The notes under the pieces were generated by a model. It saw only the letters and a list, made by a program, of their open reading frames with translations, did not search any database and was not told the origin of the DNA. From NCBI GenBank assembly GCA_009691255.1, contig SHUT01000011.1, positions 1-48,718 of the forward strand: DNA of 48,718 bases, given 5' to 3'. Both the position numbers and the translations under genes were made by a program. Below, piece by piece: positions 1 to 8,875 of this stretch (position 1 is its first letter; every line of letters begins with the position of its first letter). This stretch comes from Ilumatobacteraceae bacterium. Its GTDB lineage: Bacteria; Actinomycetota; Acidimicrobiia; Acidimicrobiales; Ilumatobacteraceae.

Positions 1-28
1 CCACCATATTTTTTATCGTCGTCGTGGT

Positions 29-853
29 TTAGCCAAATGCGCGAATTGCGCGCACAGCGTTTCCGGCAGTGCGGAACTTACTGCGGGTTCCCTTGCCAGT
101 TTCACCTTGTCCGCCATCGCTAAAGCGTTGAGCCCAGACAAAGTTGCTACACATGCGGCCGACCTTGCAGACGGCGCCCACTTCACTTGAGCTCCAATAT
201 GCAGAATCAGCTAGTCCACCAAGAGATGGAGAATGTTTTTTTAGATTTGCATAGATCAGGCCCAGTTCATCTTTGGAAGGCAGGAACCAATCAGAGAATG
301 TTCCAACGGTGAGGTTGGCGGTAAGTACTCCAGCACCTGTTGTGCACGCTGGCGTGATGGAGTCAGCAGTCCCGGTCGTCATGATAAGAGTGTTGCGTGC
401 GCCAGCCCCGAGATCAGTACTAAAGGCATTGCCATCAAGTGTTATTGAATGCGTTGTGTCAGAACACCATCCAGTATCTGAAGAGACATCATTGGGGGCA
501 ACTTCTAAATAGATTCCACCAGCACTGATTCCGGCGACTGCATTGATAGCGGTGGGGGAGACATAGAAAACAATTCCGCCGCTTGGACTGACGTCTCCGA
601 TGCTGCAAGCGCCACCAGTCGCGCATGAGACTACTGGTCGTGGTGCAGGTTTCTTGATCCACGTAAGTTTTTTACCGACTCTTGTGCACACCAGCACTAC
701 TTTTTTGCCATTCACTTTGTACGAAGTTGTGGTTTTGGCTTTTTTACAAGAGTCCCCGATTTTGGCCGCTGAGGCAACCTCGGGGAGTGTGAGTACTGAA
801 ATCAAGCAGGGCATCGCTATTGCGCCAATGACAAAACGGCGAAAGAGTCCCAT
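29..853 (-). CDS. Secreted DUF1566-like protein
   Basis: The reading frame continues upstream, but the start at 853 fits best. It gives a signal peptide of about 27 residues (MGLFRR, then a hydrophobic core ending in VASAA), and a TACTGT hexamer lies 6 nt before the ATG. The 274-residue product has a short N-terminal module with paired cysteines (GDSCKK and VLVC) ending in a tryptophan-containing segment, a proline-rich linker, then a domain with GGIVFYVS, FSDWFLPSKDELGLIY and YWSSSE. These are hallmarks of the DUF1566/Lcl-type lectin-like domain found in surface or secreted proteins. It is divergent from the alkylsulfatase-like gene, 66 bp apart. The partner or ligand is unknown. The secreted location is inferred from the signal peptide. 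Confidence 0.75.
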   Translation of the reverse strand: MGLFRRFVIGAIAMPCLISVLTLPEVASAAKIGDSCKKAKTTTSYKVNGKKVVLVCTRVGKKLTWIKKPAPRPVVSCATGGACSIGDVSPSGGIVFYVSPTAINAVAGISAGGIYLEVAPNDVSSDTGWCSDTTHSITLDGNAFSTDLGAGARNTLIMTTGTADSITPACTTGAGVLTANLTVGTFSDWFLPSKDELGLIYANLKKHSPSLGGLADSAYWSSSEVGAVCKVGRMCSNFVWAQRFSDGGQGETGKGTRSKFRTAGNAVRAIRAFG

Positions 854-865
854 GGGCAAACAGTA
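854..865 (-). promoter_or_regulatory. Leaderless-type -10 element for the DUF1566-like gene
   Basis: On the reverse strand TACTGT (860-865) is followed by 6 nt and the ATG at 853. No Shine-Dalgarno sequence is present. This spacing puts the transcription start at or next to the start codon. Confidence 0.45.
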
Positions 866-919
866 ATACAGATTGGCAAGGCTTAAGTAAGAGGGTTCTG
901 CTTGTGTCAAGATGTCTAG

Positions 920-2623
920 ATGACTAGAAGTTTTGATACTCATGACCAGAACGTGGTGACCACTCCAGGCGGGCAAAGAGTCCACAAGGACCACTTAGCC
1001 CAAAGTGACGTGATTAAGGCGCAGTTTGATGAAGTGCGAGCAGGGGTGTGGTGTCTGATTGGAAATGGTTTATCGAACCAGACTTTTATTCAGGCGCCTG
1101 AAGGCATCATTGCTATTGATACGGGTGAGTCAGAAGAAGAAATGGCTGAGGCCTTGCGCCGCCTACGTGAAATAACTGATGCGCCAATCGCTGCTGTGAT
1201 CTACAGCCATTTTCATTACGTCGAGGGCACCACGGCCGTGTTTAAAGAGGGCAACCACGTCAAGCCACTGCCGATCTATGGCCACGAGAAGATCGGATAT
1301 AACAAGTCACGTTCAGCAGGAGAAATAGCACCTGCATATGTGCGCGGAATCGTGGAGCAGTTCGCGATCGCAATGCCAGCACATGGTGCAGATGCAGCAG
1401 TAAACGTTGGCCTTGGGTTTTGGTTTCGTAATCCCGCTTTTACGACGGTGACTGCGGGCTATCTGCCTGTGACGCATCCGATCGGAGAAAGCGCATCACT
1501 TACCATCGCAGGACTGCGCGTTGAGATGAAACATTCCCCTAGCGACTGTGATGATTCGGTCAATATGTATTTCCCCGAGATAGCAACGTGCGTGCACAAC
1601 TCGGTATGGCCAACTGTTTTTAATGTCTATGCAATTCGTGGAGAGGAATACCGCGACCCACGCGTATTGATACCCGGAGTTGACAATATTATTAATTGGG
1701 CACCTGAATATATGGTCGCCACTCACGGTCCTACACTGTCCGGTGCAGAAAATATTCACAAAAAAGCCACTCGCTATCGCGACTCGTTGCAGTTTATGTG
1801 GGACCAATCCGTGCGCGCTATCAACAAGGGGTGGACTACGGACGAGATCGCATCACGCGTGACGCTTCCCGACCTATACGACGAGGACTATCTGACTGCA
1901 GAAAGATACGGAGTCATCGAGCATCACATGCGTCAGATTTTTATTGGACTTCGCGGATGGTTTGATGGGGATGAATCCAAATTATTCCCGCTTGAGCCAG
2001 TCGAGCGATTTGCAAGACTCATTGAAGGGTTTGGCGGTCGCTCAGAAGTTGCTAAGCAATCGGCAGATGCATTGGCCAACAATGATATTCGATGGGCGAC
2101 CGAACTGGCCACATGGCTCGTGCGATCAGAGGGTGCGACAACAACCGACCGAGAATTACTTGCGGCCTGTTTGCGCGTCATTGCAGAACGCACACCCGCG
2201 GCCAATATTCGTAACTGGGCAATTACGCGAGCACGACATCTTGATGGCTCTACATCAATGGAGAGATTCAATAGTCATAATTTTTGGCCCAACACGCTGG
2301 AATCTACAAAAAGCACTGATCTGATCCACACGCTAAGGGTCTTGCTTGAACCATCAAAGGCTCAAGGGATTAATCATCATCTAGCATTTCACATAGACGA
2401 TGAAACATGTGGGCTTCATGTTCGCAATTGCGTTGCTGTTCCGACGGACGGCAGTGGTGCCCAGAGTACGGCAACAATGTCGCGGAAAACTCTGCATGCA
2501 CTAATGGGCGGAGCCACTTCATGGACTTCAATGGTGGCGGACGGATCAGTTGTGCTTACTGGTGACGCCGCGACGATTGATCGAATTCGTTTAGCGATTG
2601 ACAACGCAGGTCTCTCATCTTGA
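920..2623 (+). CDS. Alkylsulfatase-like metallo-beta-lactamase-fold protein with altered metal site
   Basis: The 567-residue protein has the three-part plan of linear alkylsulfatases (SdsA1/BDS1 family): an N-terminal metallo-beta-lactamase domain (about 1-280), a helical dimerisation domain with the signature LRGWFDG followed by a proline-containing LEPVE segment (about 325-430), and a C-terminal SCP2-like domain (about 450-567). Family members hydrolyse primary alkyl sulfates. The first metal motif reads SHFHYVEG (residues 96-103) where active relatives carry THxHxDH, so the two histidines remain but the Asp-His pair does not. The later acidic ligands also look replaced. A THGP motif (residue 269) is kept. 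Catalysis of the usual kind is therefore uncertain. No signal peptide is visible. The stop codon overlaps the arylsulfatase start by 4 nt, suggesting co-translation. Confidence 0.8.
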   Translation: MTRSFDTHDQNVVTTPGGQRVHKDHLAQSDVIKAQFDEVRAGVWCLIGNGLSNQTFIQAPEGIIAIDTGESEEEMAEALRRLREITDAPIAAVIYSHFHYVEGTTAVFKEGNHVKPLPIYGHEKIGYNKSRSAGEIAPAYVRGIVEQFAIAMPAHGADAAVNVGLGFWFRNPAFTTVTAGYLPVTHPIGESASLTIAGLRVEMKHSPSDCDDSVNMYFPEIATCVHNSVWPTVFNVYAIRGEEYRDPRVLIPGVDNIINWAPEYMVATHGPTLSGAENIHKKATRYRDSLQFMWDQSVRAINKGWTTDEIASRVTLPDLYDEDYLTAERYGVIEHHMRQIFIGLRGWFDGDESKLFPLEPVERFARLIEGFGGRSEVAKQSADALANNDIRWATELATWLVRSEGATTTDRELLAACLRVIAERTPAANIRNWAITRARHLDGSTSMERFNSHNFWPNTLESTKSTDLIHTLRVLLEPSKAQGINHHLAFHIDDETCGLHVRNCVAVPTDGSGAQSTATMSRKTLHALMGGATSWTSMVADGSVVLTGDAATIDRIRLAIDNAGLSS

Positions 2624-4956
2624 GTGGCTCGTCGTTGCCACAGTCGACTCCACCATTTGCAGGTGTTATGGGTCGCACAATTGCCGATTCAACATTAAGT
2701 CCACTACCGATTACGACAGCACCTAAAGGTGCACCAAATATTGTGCTGGTACTGCTTGATGACGTTGGTTTTGGAACTTGCGGTACTTTTGGCGGACCTG
2801 TTCCTACTCCGGCACTTGATCGCGTTGCAAAAAATGGACTGCGCTACAACCAATTTCATACAACTGCTCTGTGTTCCCCAACTAGAGCATCATTGCTCAC
2901 GGGACGCAATCATCACACAGTGCACATGGGTGGCATTCCAGAAGTAGCAAATGTTTTCCCCGGATACGACAGCATCATTCCCAAAGAAGCAGCATCGGTC
3001 GCTGAAATCTTGCGCCAATCCGGATATTCAACATCGTGCTTTGGGAAATGGCATCTCACACCCCTCTGGGAGCAAACTCTGGCGGGGCCATTTGACAGGT
3101 GGCCAACTGGCATGGGATTTGAGCGCTTCTACGGAATTATCAACGCCGAGGCATCGCAGTGGGAACCACCAATTTTTGATCAGACAACTCCGATTCTGCC
3201 CTATGTAGGTCGCGATGACTATCACATGACAAAAGACATCGTCGATCAAGCAATCTCATGGATGAATGTGCAAAAAGCATCGCATCCAAATCGACCTTTC
3301 TTTACGTATGTAGCTACGGGTGCAATGCATTGTCCTCATCATGTCGGGCAAGAGTGGATCGATAAATTTAAAGGCCACTTTGATTCAGGATGGGATCAGT
3401 TACGACGCGAAGTTTATGAGCGTCAATTGGAGTCAGGCGTGATTCCAGATACGACGGTACTGACAGAGCGACCCGACGAGATTCCGGCGTGGGACGATTA
3501 CCCCGATCGCTACAAGCCAGTTGCGAGTCGTCTAATGGAAACATTTGCTGGCTTTTTGGCCCACACAGACGACCAAGTTGGGCGCTTGCTGGATGCTGTT
3601 GATGCATTGGGTGTTGGAGACAACACGCTTTTTATCTACATCACTGGCGATAACGGGGCATCCGCCGAAGGCACGATTCATGGAGCATGGAGTGCACCAT
3701 CATTTCAAAATGGTGTTCCAGAAGACCCTGAGTGGTTGCTTGATCATATGGACGACTTTGGAACCGTGCGGTGCGAGAATCACTACAACGTTGGTTGGGC
3801 GTGGGCACTTGACTCGCCGTTCCAGTGGATGAAACAAGTTGCATCGCACTTTGGCGGAACGCGTAATGCAATGGCAATGTCGTGGCCATCACAAATCACT
3901 GATACTGGTGGACTGCGAGATCAGTTTCATCATGTCGTCGACATCATGCCCACCATATTGGCTGCTGCCGGAATCGCGATGCCTACCCATGTGAACGGCA
4001 TCGAGCAGATGCCCGTTGATGGCGTGTCGATGCTGTACACCCTTGAAAGTGCCAAGGCTGTAAGCACACGCACGACGCAATATTTTGAAATGTTTGGTAA
4101 TCGTGCGTTGTATCACGATGGTTGGATTGCATCGTGTTACCACGGTCGTGTGCCATGGAACCGCTTCGGAACATTTCCTTTTGATGGACCAGAAGAGAAG
4201 TGGGAGTTGTATAACATCCGCGAGGATTTCTCTCAAGGCAATGACCTTGCTTTGCTGTTTCCGGAGAAACTTCTTGAATTACGAGCCATGTTTGATGTCC
4301 AAGCCGTTCGTCACAATATTTACCCTATGCGCGAACCAGGATCATCATTTGGTCTGGCAATGGTCCCGCCAGAAAGTTTGGGAGGCCGCAAGAAATTTAC
4401 ATACACAACTGACCATGTGCGTATGCCTGAAAGATCTGTCGTGAATCTGAAGAATTGCTCTTTTCGTATTACGGCAGTGGTTGATGTACCAAGCGCAGGC
4501 GTGCAAGGCGTGATTGCGTGTCAAGGCGGAAACATGGCCGGATGGTCGTTATATGTGGACAGTGATGGCCATGCCGTGTATCACTACAACTGGCTAGGTC
4601 ACGAGCATTATGTGGCGAGAGCAGCAAAACCACTGACCCACGGGCACCACGAAATAGTTGTTGACTATGTGTACGACGGAGGCTTTGGCGCTGGTGGTCA
4701 CGCGGTCTTGTTGGTTGATGACATTGCTGTTGCGCACACGCGAGTAGAGAAATCTGTCCCATTAGTGTTCTCGATGAGTGGTGAATCATTTGATATCGGT
4801 ATGGACACTGGTTCACCGGTTGGGCACTACCCACATGTGTTTGGCTTTACCGGACAGATTGGCGGGGTGACGCTCGAGCGACTCAACGAGCCTTCACCCC
4901 ATATCGCCGCGCTAATCGCTGATGGTGAGTTTCGTGCCAGCCTTGCAACGCAATAA
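2620..4956 (+). CDS. Arylsulfatase (formylglycine-type sulfatase)
   Basis: This is a sulfatase of 778 residues, the length usual for large actinobacterial arylsulfatases. NIVLVLLDDVG supplies the paired aspartates of the metal site (47-48). CSPTRASLLTG at 85-95 is the sulfatase signature, in which Cys85 would be oxidised to formylglycine, the catalytic nucleophile. GKWHL and ITGDNGA further along are typical family motifs. The last 200 residues form a beta-rich, ConA-like tail. No signal peptide is evident. The TTG start at 2620 overlaps the upstream stop (TTGA). An in-frame ATG at 2668 is the alternative and would still keep the catalytic domain. No formylglycine-generating enzyme is encoded in this window. 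Likely substrates are sulfate esters from organic matter or lipids (inference). Confidence 0.9.
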   Translation: MSGSSLPQSTPPFAGVMGRTIADSTLSPLPITTAPKGAPNIVLVLLDDVGFGTCGTFGGPVPTPALDRVAKNGLRYNQFHTTALCSPTRASLLTGRNHHTVHMGGIPEVANVFPGYDSIIPKEAASVAEILRQSGYSTSCFGKWHLTPLWEQTLAGPFDRWPTGMGFERFYGIINAEASQWEPPIFDQTTPILPYVGRDDYHMTKDIVDQAISWMNVQKASHPNRPFFTYVATGAMHCPHHVGQEWIDKFKGHFDSGWDQLRREVYERQLESGVIPDTTVLTERPDEIPAWDDYPDRYKPVASRLMETFAGFLAHTDDQVGRLLDAVDALGVGDNTLFIYITGDNGASAEGTIHGAWSAPSFQNGVPEDPEWLLDHMDDFGTVRCENHYNVGWAWALDSPFQWMKQVASHFGGTRNAMAMSWPSQITDTGGLRDQFHHVVDIMPTILAAAGIAMPTHVNGIEQMPVDGVSMLYTLESAKAVSTRTTQYFEMFGNRALYHDGWIASCYHGRVPWNRFGTFPFDGPEEKWELYNIREDFSQGNDLALLFPEKLLELRAMFDVQAVRHNIYPMREPGSSFGLAMVPPESLGGRKKFTYTTDHVRMPERSVVNLKNCSFRITAVVDVPSAGVQGVIACQGGNMAGWSLYVDSDGHAVYHYNWLGHEHYVARAAKPLTHGHHEIVVDYVYDGGFGAGGHAVLLVDDIAVAHTRVEKSVPLVFSMSGESFDIGMDTGSPVGHYPHVFGFTGQIGGVTLERLNEPSPHIAALIADGEFRASLATQ

Positions 4957-5013
4957 ACGCACTGTCAGATTGAGTTTTTGTACTGCTCCACCACGGTGGC
5001 AGGGCTTGGGTTC

Positions 5014-5019
5014 TACACT
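5014..5019 (+). promoter_or_regulatory. Leaderless-type -10 element for the glycosyltransferase gene
   Basis: TACACT is followed by 6 nt and the ATG at 5026. It supports an own promoter and the shorter start. A small inverted repeat (CCACC/GGTGG, 4988-4999) lies in the -35 region. Confidence 0.45.
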
Positions 5020-5025
5020 TACGAG

Positions 5026-6093
5026 ATGACCTCATCGCTGCCCTCCGCACGGGTGGCTGTCATTATGCGCACCTTTGAGAGACCAGTGCTCTTAGCCCGC
5101 GCGATTGCCAGCGTTCAGCAGCAGACATTTGCTGACTGGGTGCTCATCATTGTCAACAATGGTGGTGATCCACGAGCTGTTGACGCAATCGTCAAGGTCG
5201 CAAGTGGTTCTTTGGGCCGAGAATCTACTCAGATTATGTTGAAGCATTTTGATACATGTGTTAATGCAGGAGTAGCGTCTAATGCCGCCATGGGAATGTG
5301 CGCATCAGATTATGTGGTGATGCATGATGATACTGAAACTTGGCATCCAGATTTCCTGAAAGCAACGGTGGGTGTTCTTGACCAGAACAGAAGCATGGCC
5401 GCGGCAGCAACAAGTTGCACGCGAGTTCTTGAAACTCAACGCGCAAATCGGCTGTGGCCAATTCATGAGTCACTAGAGGTCATTGATGATGGTCAGTTGA
5501 CTTTAACTTCGCTAATTGCGGGGCATATTCTTCCCGCAGGATCAGTCCTTATCAGGCGATCGGCTGCATTGGAACTGGGGGGATTTGACGAATCACTACC
5601 TGCCCTTGATCATTGGGAATTTTTAGTACGCGTGGCAGAGCATTCATCGATAATGGCCGTTCCCGAAAATCTGACACGACATCACTCGCGTTCAATCCGC
5701 AGTGATGATGAGGCAGAAAACCCCAAGGCTGTTGTAGTGCGAACGGATACCTCAGCACAGGATTTAATAGTTGATCGTTGGCTCAAGGTGACAATGCCCA
5801 ACGGACTCAACAAGGGTGAGTTGGCGCTAACAGCGGCTAGTGCGCGCCAAGCCGCCGAGTCTGTCAGAGCAATGGACGACTGGAGTAGGCGAGTCCAAGG
5901 GCTGGAGCGCGAAGTGCGAGATCTGCAACTTGCGATTTCAGCTGACATTGCTAATCAAAATATTGCCAATGAACATATTGCCCACCAGATGGTTTACATC
6001 ATGCAACAGCGTCGTCTCTGGCGGCGCATTTCTCGTGTTATTCTCAATCCTGCCCACGGACTGCGAGCCATCAAACGTCGCGTTGTTGGGTAG
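5026..6093 (+). CDS. Family 2 (GT-A) glycosyltransferase
   Basis: The product is 355 residues from the ATG at 5026. An in-frame TTG at 4978 lacks support, while TACACT six bases before 5026 argues for this start. The N-terminus is a classic GT-A Rossmann-like fold: RVAVIMRTFERP, then SVQQQTFADWVLIIVNNGG, and a metal/nucleotide DxD-like motif HDDTE at about 100-104. GFDESLPALDHWEFLVR is the acceptor-side motif of the GT2 family. The C-terminal 80 residues are helical, probably coiled coil, and end in a very basic tail (RRISRV, RAIKRRVVG) that could sit at the membrane. The enzyme would transfer a sugar from a nucleotide donor in the cytoplasm. Donor and acceptor cannot be read from sequence. 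The HAD-like gene follows after 8 nt. Confidence 0.85.
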   Translation: MTSSLPSARVAVIMRTFERPVLLARAIASVQQQTFADWVLIIVNNGGDPRAVDAIVKVASGSLGRESTQIMLKHFDTCVNAGVASNAAMGMCASDYVVMHDDTETWHPDFLKATVGVLDQNRSMAAAATSCTRVLETQRANRLWPIHESLEVIDDGQLTLTSLIAGHILPAGSVLIRRSAALELGGFDESLPALDHWEFLVRVAEHSSIMAVPENLTRHHSRSIRSDDEAENPKAVVVRTDTSAQDLIVDRWLKVTMPNGLNKGELALTAASARQAAESVRAMDDWSRRVQGLEREVRDLQLAISADIANQNIANEHIAHQMVYIMQQRRLWRRISRVILNPAHGLRAIKRRVVG

Positions 6094-6101
6094 ATATCAA
6101 C

Positions 6102-8090
6102 ATGCTGCCAGAACTGTTGATTTCCCCGTTCGATTTGTCGAGTGGAGAAATTACTGTGTTATCGATAGATTTTTTCGACACGCTTGTAACACGCAGTGTG
6201 GCGCAACCCACGCACGTCTTTGCCACCTTAGAACAGCGTCTTGTCTCTGATGGCCAACGCTGTTACCATGGATTCGCTAGAAAACGCATTCAGGCAGAAC
6301 GTTCGGCGCGTCAGTATCAACAAGAATTAGACGACAGATGTGATGTCACAATTGAAGACATTTATCATCACCTACAAATCGCGCTGGGGCTTAACTACAA
6401 AGAACGCGTCAGACTGATGACCTTAGAGATGGATCTTGAAGTGGCGATGTGTCGATCGGTTCCTCGCGCAGTGGCGCTGGTCCAGAAGGCTCGCCAGCAC
6501 GGAGTACGCGTTGTTGTGGTGAGTGATAATTACCTCCCAAGCCATCAACTTTTGCGCATGGCTGAGGCCGCCGGCGTCGTTGGATTAGTGCTATCGGATA
6601 TTTTTGTGAGCTGTGAACACTCTGGTATGAAATCAAACGGACATCTTTGGACAACAGTTCTAGGTCATGTTGGCGTTGAGGCGAATCAGATTCTGCATGT
6701 TGGAGACAATCCTGAGGCTGATGGCGTTCAAGCCTCGCGTCACGGAATCTGCGTTGTAGTGAACTGTGATATGACGAGGTCTCATCGAGCGCCATTTAAT
6801 GCTGCGCCAAGTTTGCTGAGTCATTCTCGTCTTGAGGCTTATGTGCGAGACGAATTATGTGGTCACGATTGGAGCATCGAACGCGTGGTCGGAGCCACCA
6901 CGGTGGCGCTAATCATTGTCGACCAGATTCAGCGTGCGCGTGCGGCAATTGCTTCGACGCCTAGGGCGACGGTTCACTTTGCGGCACGAGACGGATACTT
7001 ATCGCACCAGGTCTGGAACATTTTGAAGCGCGATGATTCAAGTATGCCTGAGGCTGGTTATTTAGCGATGTCACGGTCTGTTGTGTGGCGATCGGCGATT
7101 AATGAAGCCTCTGAAAAAGTGCAACAAAAAATGATTGGTAATGACGAAGTGTTATCGGTTGAACGCCTTAATCGCCGCCTTGGGTTTTCATTACAAAAAA
7201 ATGGTGTGGACGTCGATGGCCGCGAAATGGTTGACGTCTATGGCGGGCGCGCACTTATTGCGGCCAACGAGCAAAGACTTGTCGAGTCCTCGCATCAACT
7301 GCGAGATCGCTTGCTTGGGTACCTAAAACAGCAAGGGTTATTAGACATAGGTCGTCATTTCGTGATCGATCTTGGTTGGACCGGTAGTACTTTTGCTGAT
7401 TTGGCAGATCTTGTGGCAGAGCAGAGCAATGGCGATTCAGTTGTTGAGGGAATCTTTACTGCTTTGTATTGGGATGCAACACCGCAGCGCACACGGCTTG
7501 CCATGACGTCATCAGCGGTGAGTGATTTCTCGGGAATGTGGACAAACGTGATGTTGCTCGGATTGCTCAAATTATTAGAAGCCTTAATGACAGCTCCACA
7601 TGGTTCTGTAGTGAACTATCAAGGTGCCGAACACAACTTTGACGCGGTCTTTGTTGACACCGAACCAGAACAACGGGCGTATCAGACGATTGTCGGGCCA
7701 ATAGGGGCATATGCGATAGAGACGGCATTGCAAATACTTAACAACACTCATCCGAGTGGTGTAAGTGGCGCTGACGTAAATGGTGCGGCTGTGTGGGCAT
7801 CAATTATGCAAATTGGACATGATCCGCGACCCGAAGAAATAGACCAACTCGGAATGATTTGCCATGTCTCGGCGATTGATCACGAGGGTGATGGGGAGCC
7901 GCTTGTTTTGGTTGAGCCCCCTGATGAGAACCATGGCAAAATTGTTTCAACGCTGATGCACGATAATTGGTGGCAGGGATCATTGCGTCGCTGGCAAAAC
8001 GATCCATTGCATTGTGATATGGCAAATCAGATTCTTCAGTTTTGGCCCGAAGCTAGCTGTGAGTGGGTAAGGCTGCTTAATAGTCAATGA
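6102..8090 (+). CDS. HAD-superfamily protein of the COG5610 type, long form
   Basis: The protein has 662 residues. The N-terminal 230 residues are a HAD domain. Motif I is SIDFFDTLVT with candidate nucleophile Asp23; the +2 position is Phe, not the usual phosphatase Asp. Motif II is VVVSDNYL, motif III has MKSNG, and motif IV is HVGDNPEAD. The remaining 430 residues contain FAARDGYLSHQVWNIL and VIDLGWTGS, features of the COG5610 predicted hydrolases often found in surface-polysaccharide clusters. The exact reaction is unknown. Its position directly behind a glycosyltransferase fits a role in glycan assembly (inference). The TGA stop overlaps the ATG of the next gene (ATGA at 8087-8090), indicating translational coupling with an LLM oxidoreductase. 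Confidence 0.7.
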   Translation: MLPELLISPFDLSSGEITVLSIDFFDTLVTRSVAQPTHVFATLEQRLVSDGQRCYHGFARKRIQAERSARQYQQELDDRCDVTIEDIYHHLQIALGLNYKERVRLMTLEMDLEVAMCRSVPRAVALVQKARQHGVRVVVVSDNYLPSHQLLRMAEAAGVVGLVLSDIFVSCEHSGMKSNGHLWTTVLGHVGVEANQILHVGDNPEADGVQASRHGICVVVNCDMTRSHRAPFNAAPSLLSHSRLEAYVRDELCGHDWSIERVVGATTVALIIVDQIQRARAAIASTPRATVHFAARDGYLSHQVWNILKRDDSSMPEAGYLAMSRSVVWRSAINEASEKVQQKMIGNDEVLSVERLNRRLGFSLQKNGVDVDGREMVDVYGGRALIAANEQRLVESSHQLRDRLLGYLKQQGLLDIGRHFVIDLGWTGSTFADLADLVAEQSNGDSVVEGIFTALYWDATPQRTRLAMTSSAVSDFSGMWTNVMLLGLLKLLEALMTAPHGSVVNYQGAEHNFDAVFVDTEPEQRAYQTIVGPIGAYAIETALQILNNTHPSGVSGADVNGAAVWASIMQIGHDPRPEEIDQLGMICHVSAIDHEGDGEPLVLVEPPDENHGKIVSTLMHDNWWQGSLRRWQNDPLHCDMANQILQFWPEASCEWVRLLNSQ

Positions 8091-8875
8091 TTATCGACGT
8101 CCAGTTCAATCAAGGCGCATGTCCGTGGTCGGCATTGTCTGAGGCGACGCTTGTGGCAGAGCAATCCGGGTTTGACACCGTGTGGGTGTTGGATCATTTT
8201 TCTGGCGCACTATTCGGTTCGGACTCAATGAAAGAATGTTTCACCACGTTGGGTGCACTTGCTGCGGTTACATGTTCTGTCAACATTGGCGCATTAGTGG
8301 CCAATGTTGCGAACCGCAGTGGTGGTCTTTTGGCACTAGCGGCGGCATCAGTTCAAGAGATTTCAGATGGACGTTTCTTGCTTGGCATAGGAGCTGGCTC
8401 ATCACGTGACAGTGTGTTTGCCGCCGAACAGCATGTGTTGGGCCACGCCATCGAACCAGTAATGGCCCGACGCCACGATCGCGTGACACAGACCATCGAG
8501 TTGCTGGACGAGATGTGGGCTCACCCTAGGGACGCCAAGTTTGTTGGATTTGCACAAACCCTGACGCCTATTCCTGTAGTCATTGGCGTTAACAGCAGTG
8601 CTCTGGCTCGTCTTGCCGGGAAGCACTCAGATGGCGTCAATGTGTGGGCACGACATGCCAAGCGAACTGAGATACTCGCTACAGCACGTCAGGCAGCAGG
8701 CAACCGACCAGATTTCATTATGTCAGTGTGGGCCAAGTGGGACGACGCGTTGCTTGACCCAAGTCACCCGGAACGAATGCAGTGGCACGACGACGGAGTA
8801 AATCGTCTTGTCTTGCAGCACAGCGGTGCGCCTGATGTTAAAGCCCTCGCCGCGGCAGCACAGTTTTTGAAATAG
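8087..8875 (+). CDS. LLM-class (luciferase-like, F420/FMN-dependent) oxidoreductase
   Basis: The protein has 262 residues and a TIM-barrel luciferase-like fold. VAEQSGFDTVWVLDHF near the N-terminus, SDGRFLLGIGAGS at about 95-110 and PIPVVIGVNSSALARLAGKHSDGVNVW are typical of LLM enzymes, with the glycine-rich segment lining the cofactor phosphate. It is somewhat short for the family (usually 280-350), the shortening being near the C-terminus. The presence of fbiC in the window makes F420 the likelier cofactor, but FMN cannot be excluded. The substrate is unknown. It is translationally coupled to the HAD-like gene. Its TAG stop abuts the stop codon of the convergent gene with no base between them. 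Confidence 0.85.
   Translation: MIIDVQFNQGACPWSALSEATLVAEQSGFDTVWVLDHFSGALFGSDSMKECFTTLGALAAVTCSVNIGALVANVANRSGGLLALAAASVQEISDGRFLLGIGAGSSRDSVFAAEQHVLGHAIEPVMARRHDRVTQTIELLDEMWAHPRDAKFVGFAQTLTPIPVVIGVNSSALARLAGKHSDGVNVWARHAKRTEILATARQAAGNRPDFIMSVWAKWDDALLDPSHPERMQWHDDGVNRLVLQHSGAPDVKALAAAAQFLK

Noticed and set aside
1933-2324. Overlapping forward and reverse ORFs of 112-126 residues inside the alkylsulfatase-like gene
   Set aside because: Alternative frames of a conserved gene with no recognisable domain; codon use follows the main frame.
2620-2667. Preference for ATG 2668 over TTG 2620 in the arylsulfatase
   Set aside because: Not chosen as the primary start because TTG overlaps the upstream stop, typical of coupling; 2668 remains possible and changes nothing in the catalytic domain.
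4978-5025. Longer N-terminus for the glycosyltransferase
   Set aside because: The extra 16 residues do not match the family, and TACACT 6 nt before ATG 5026 marks the better start.
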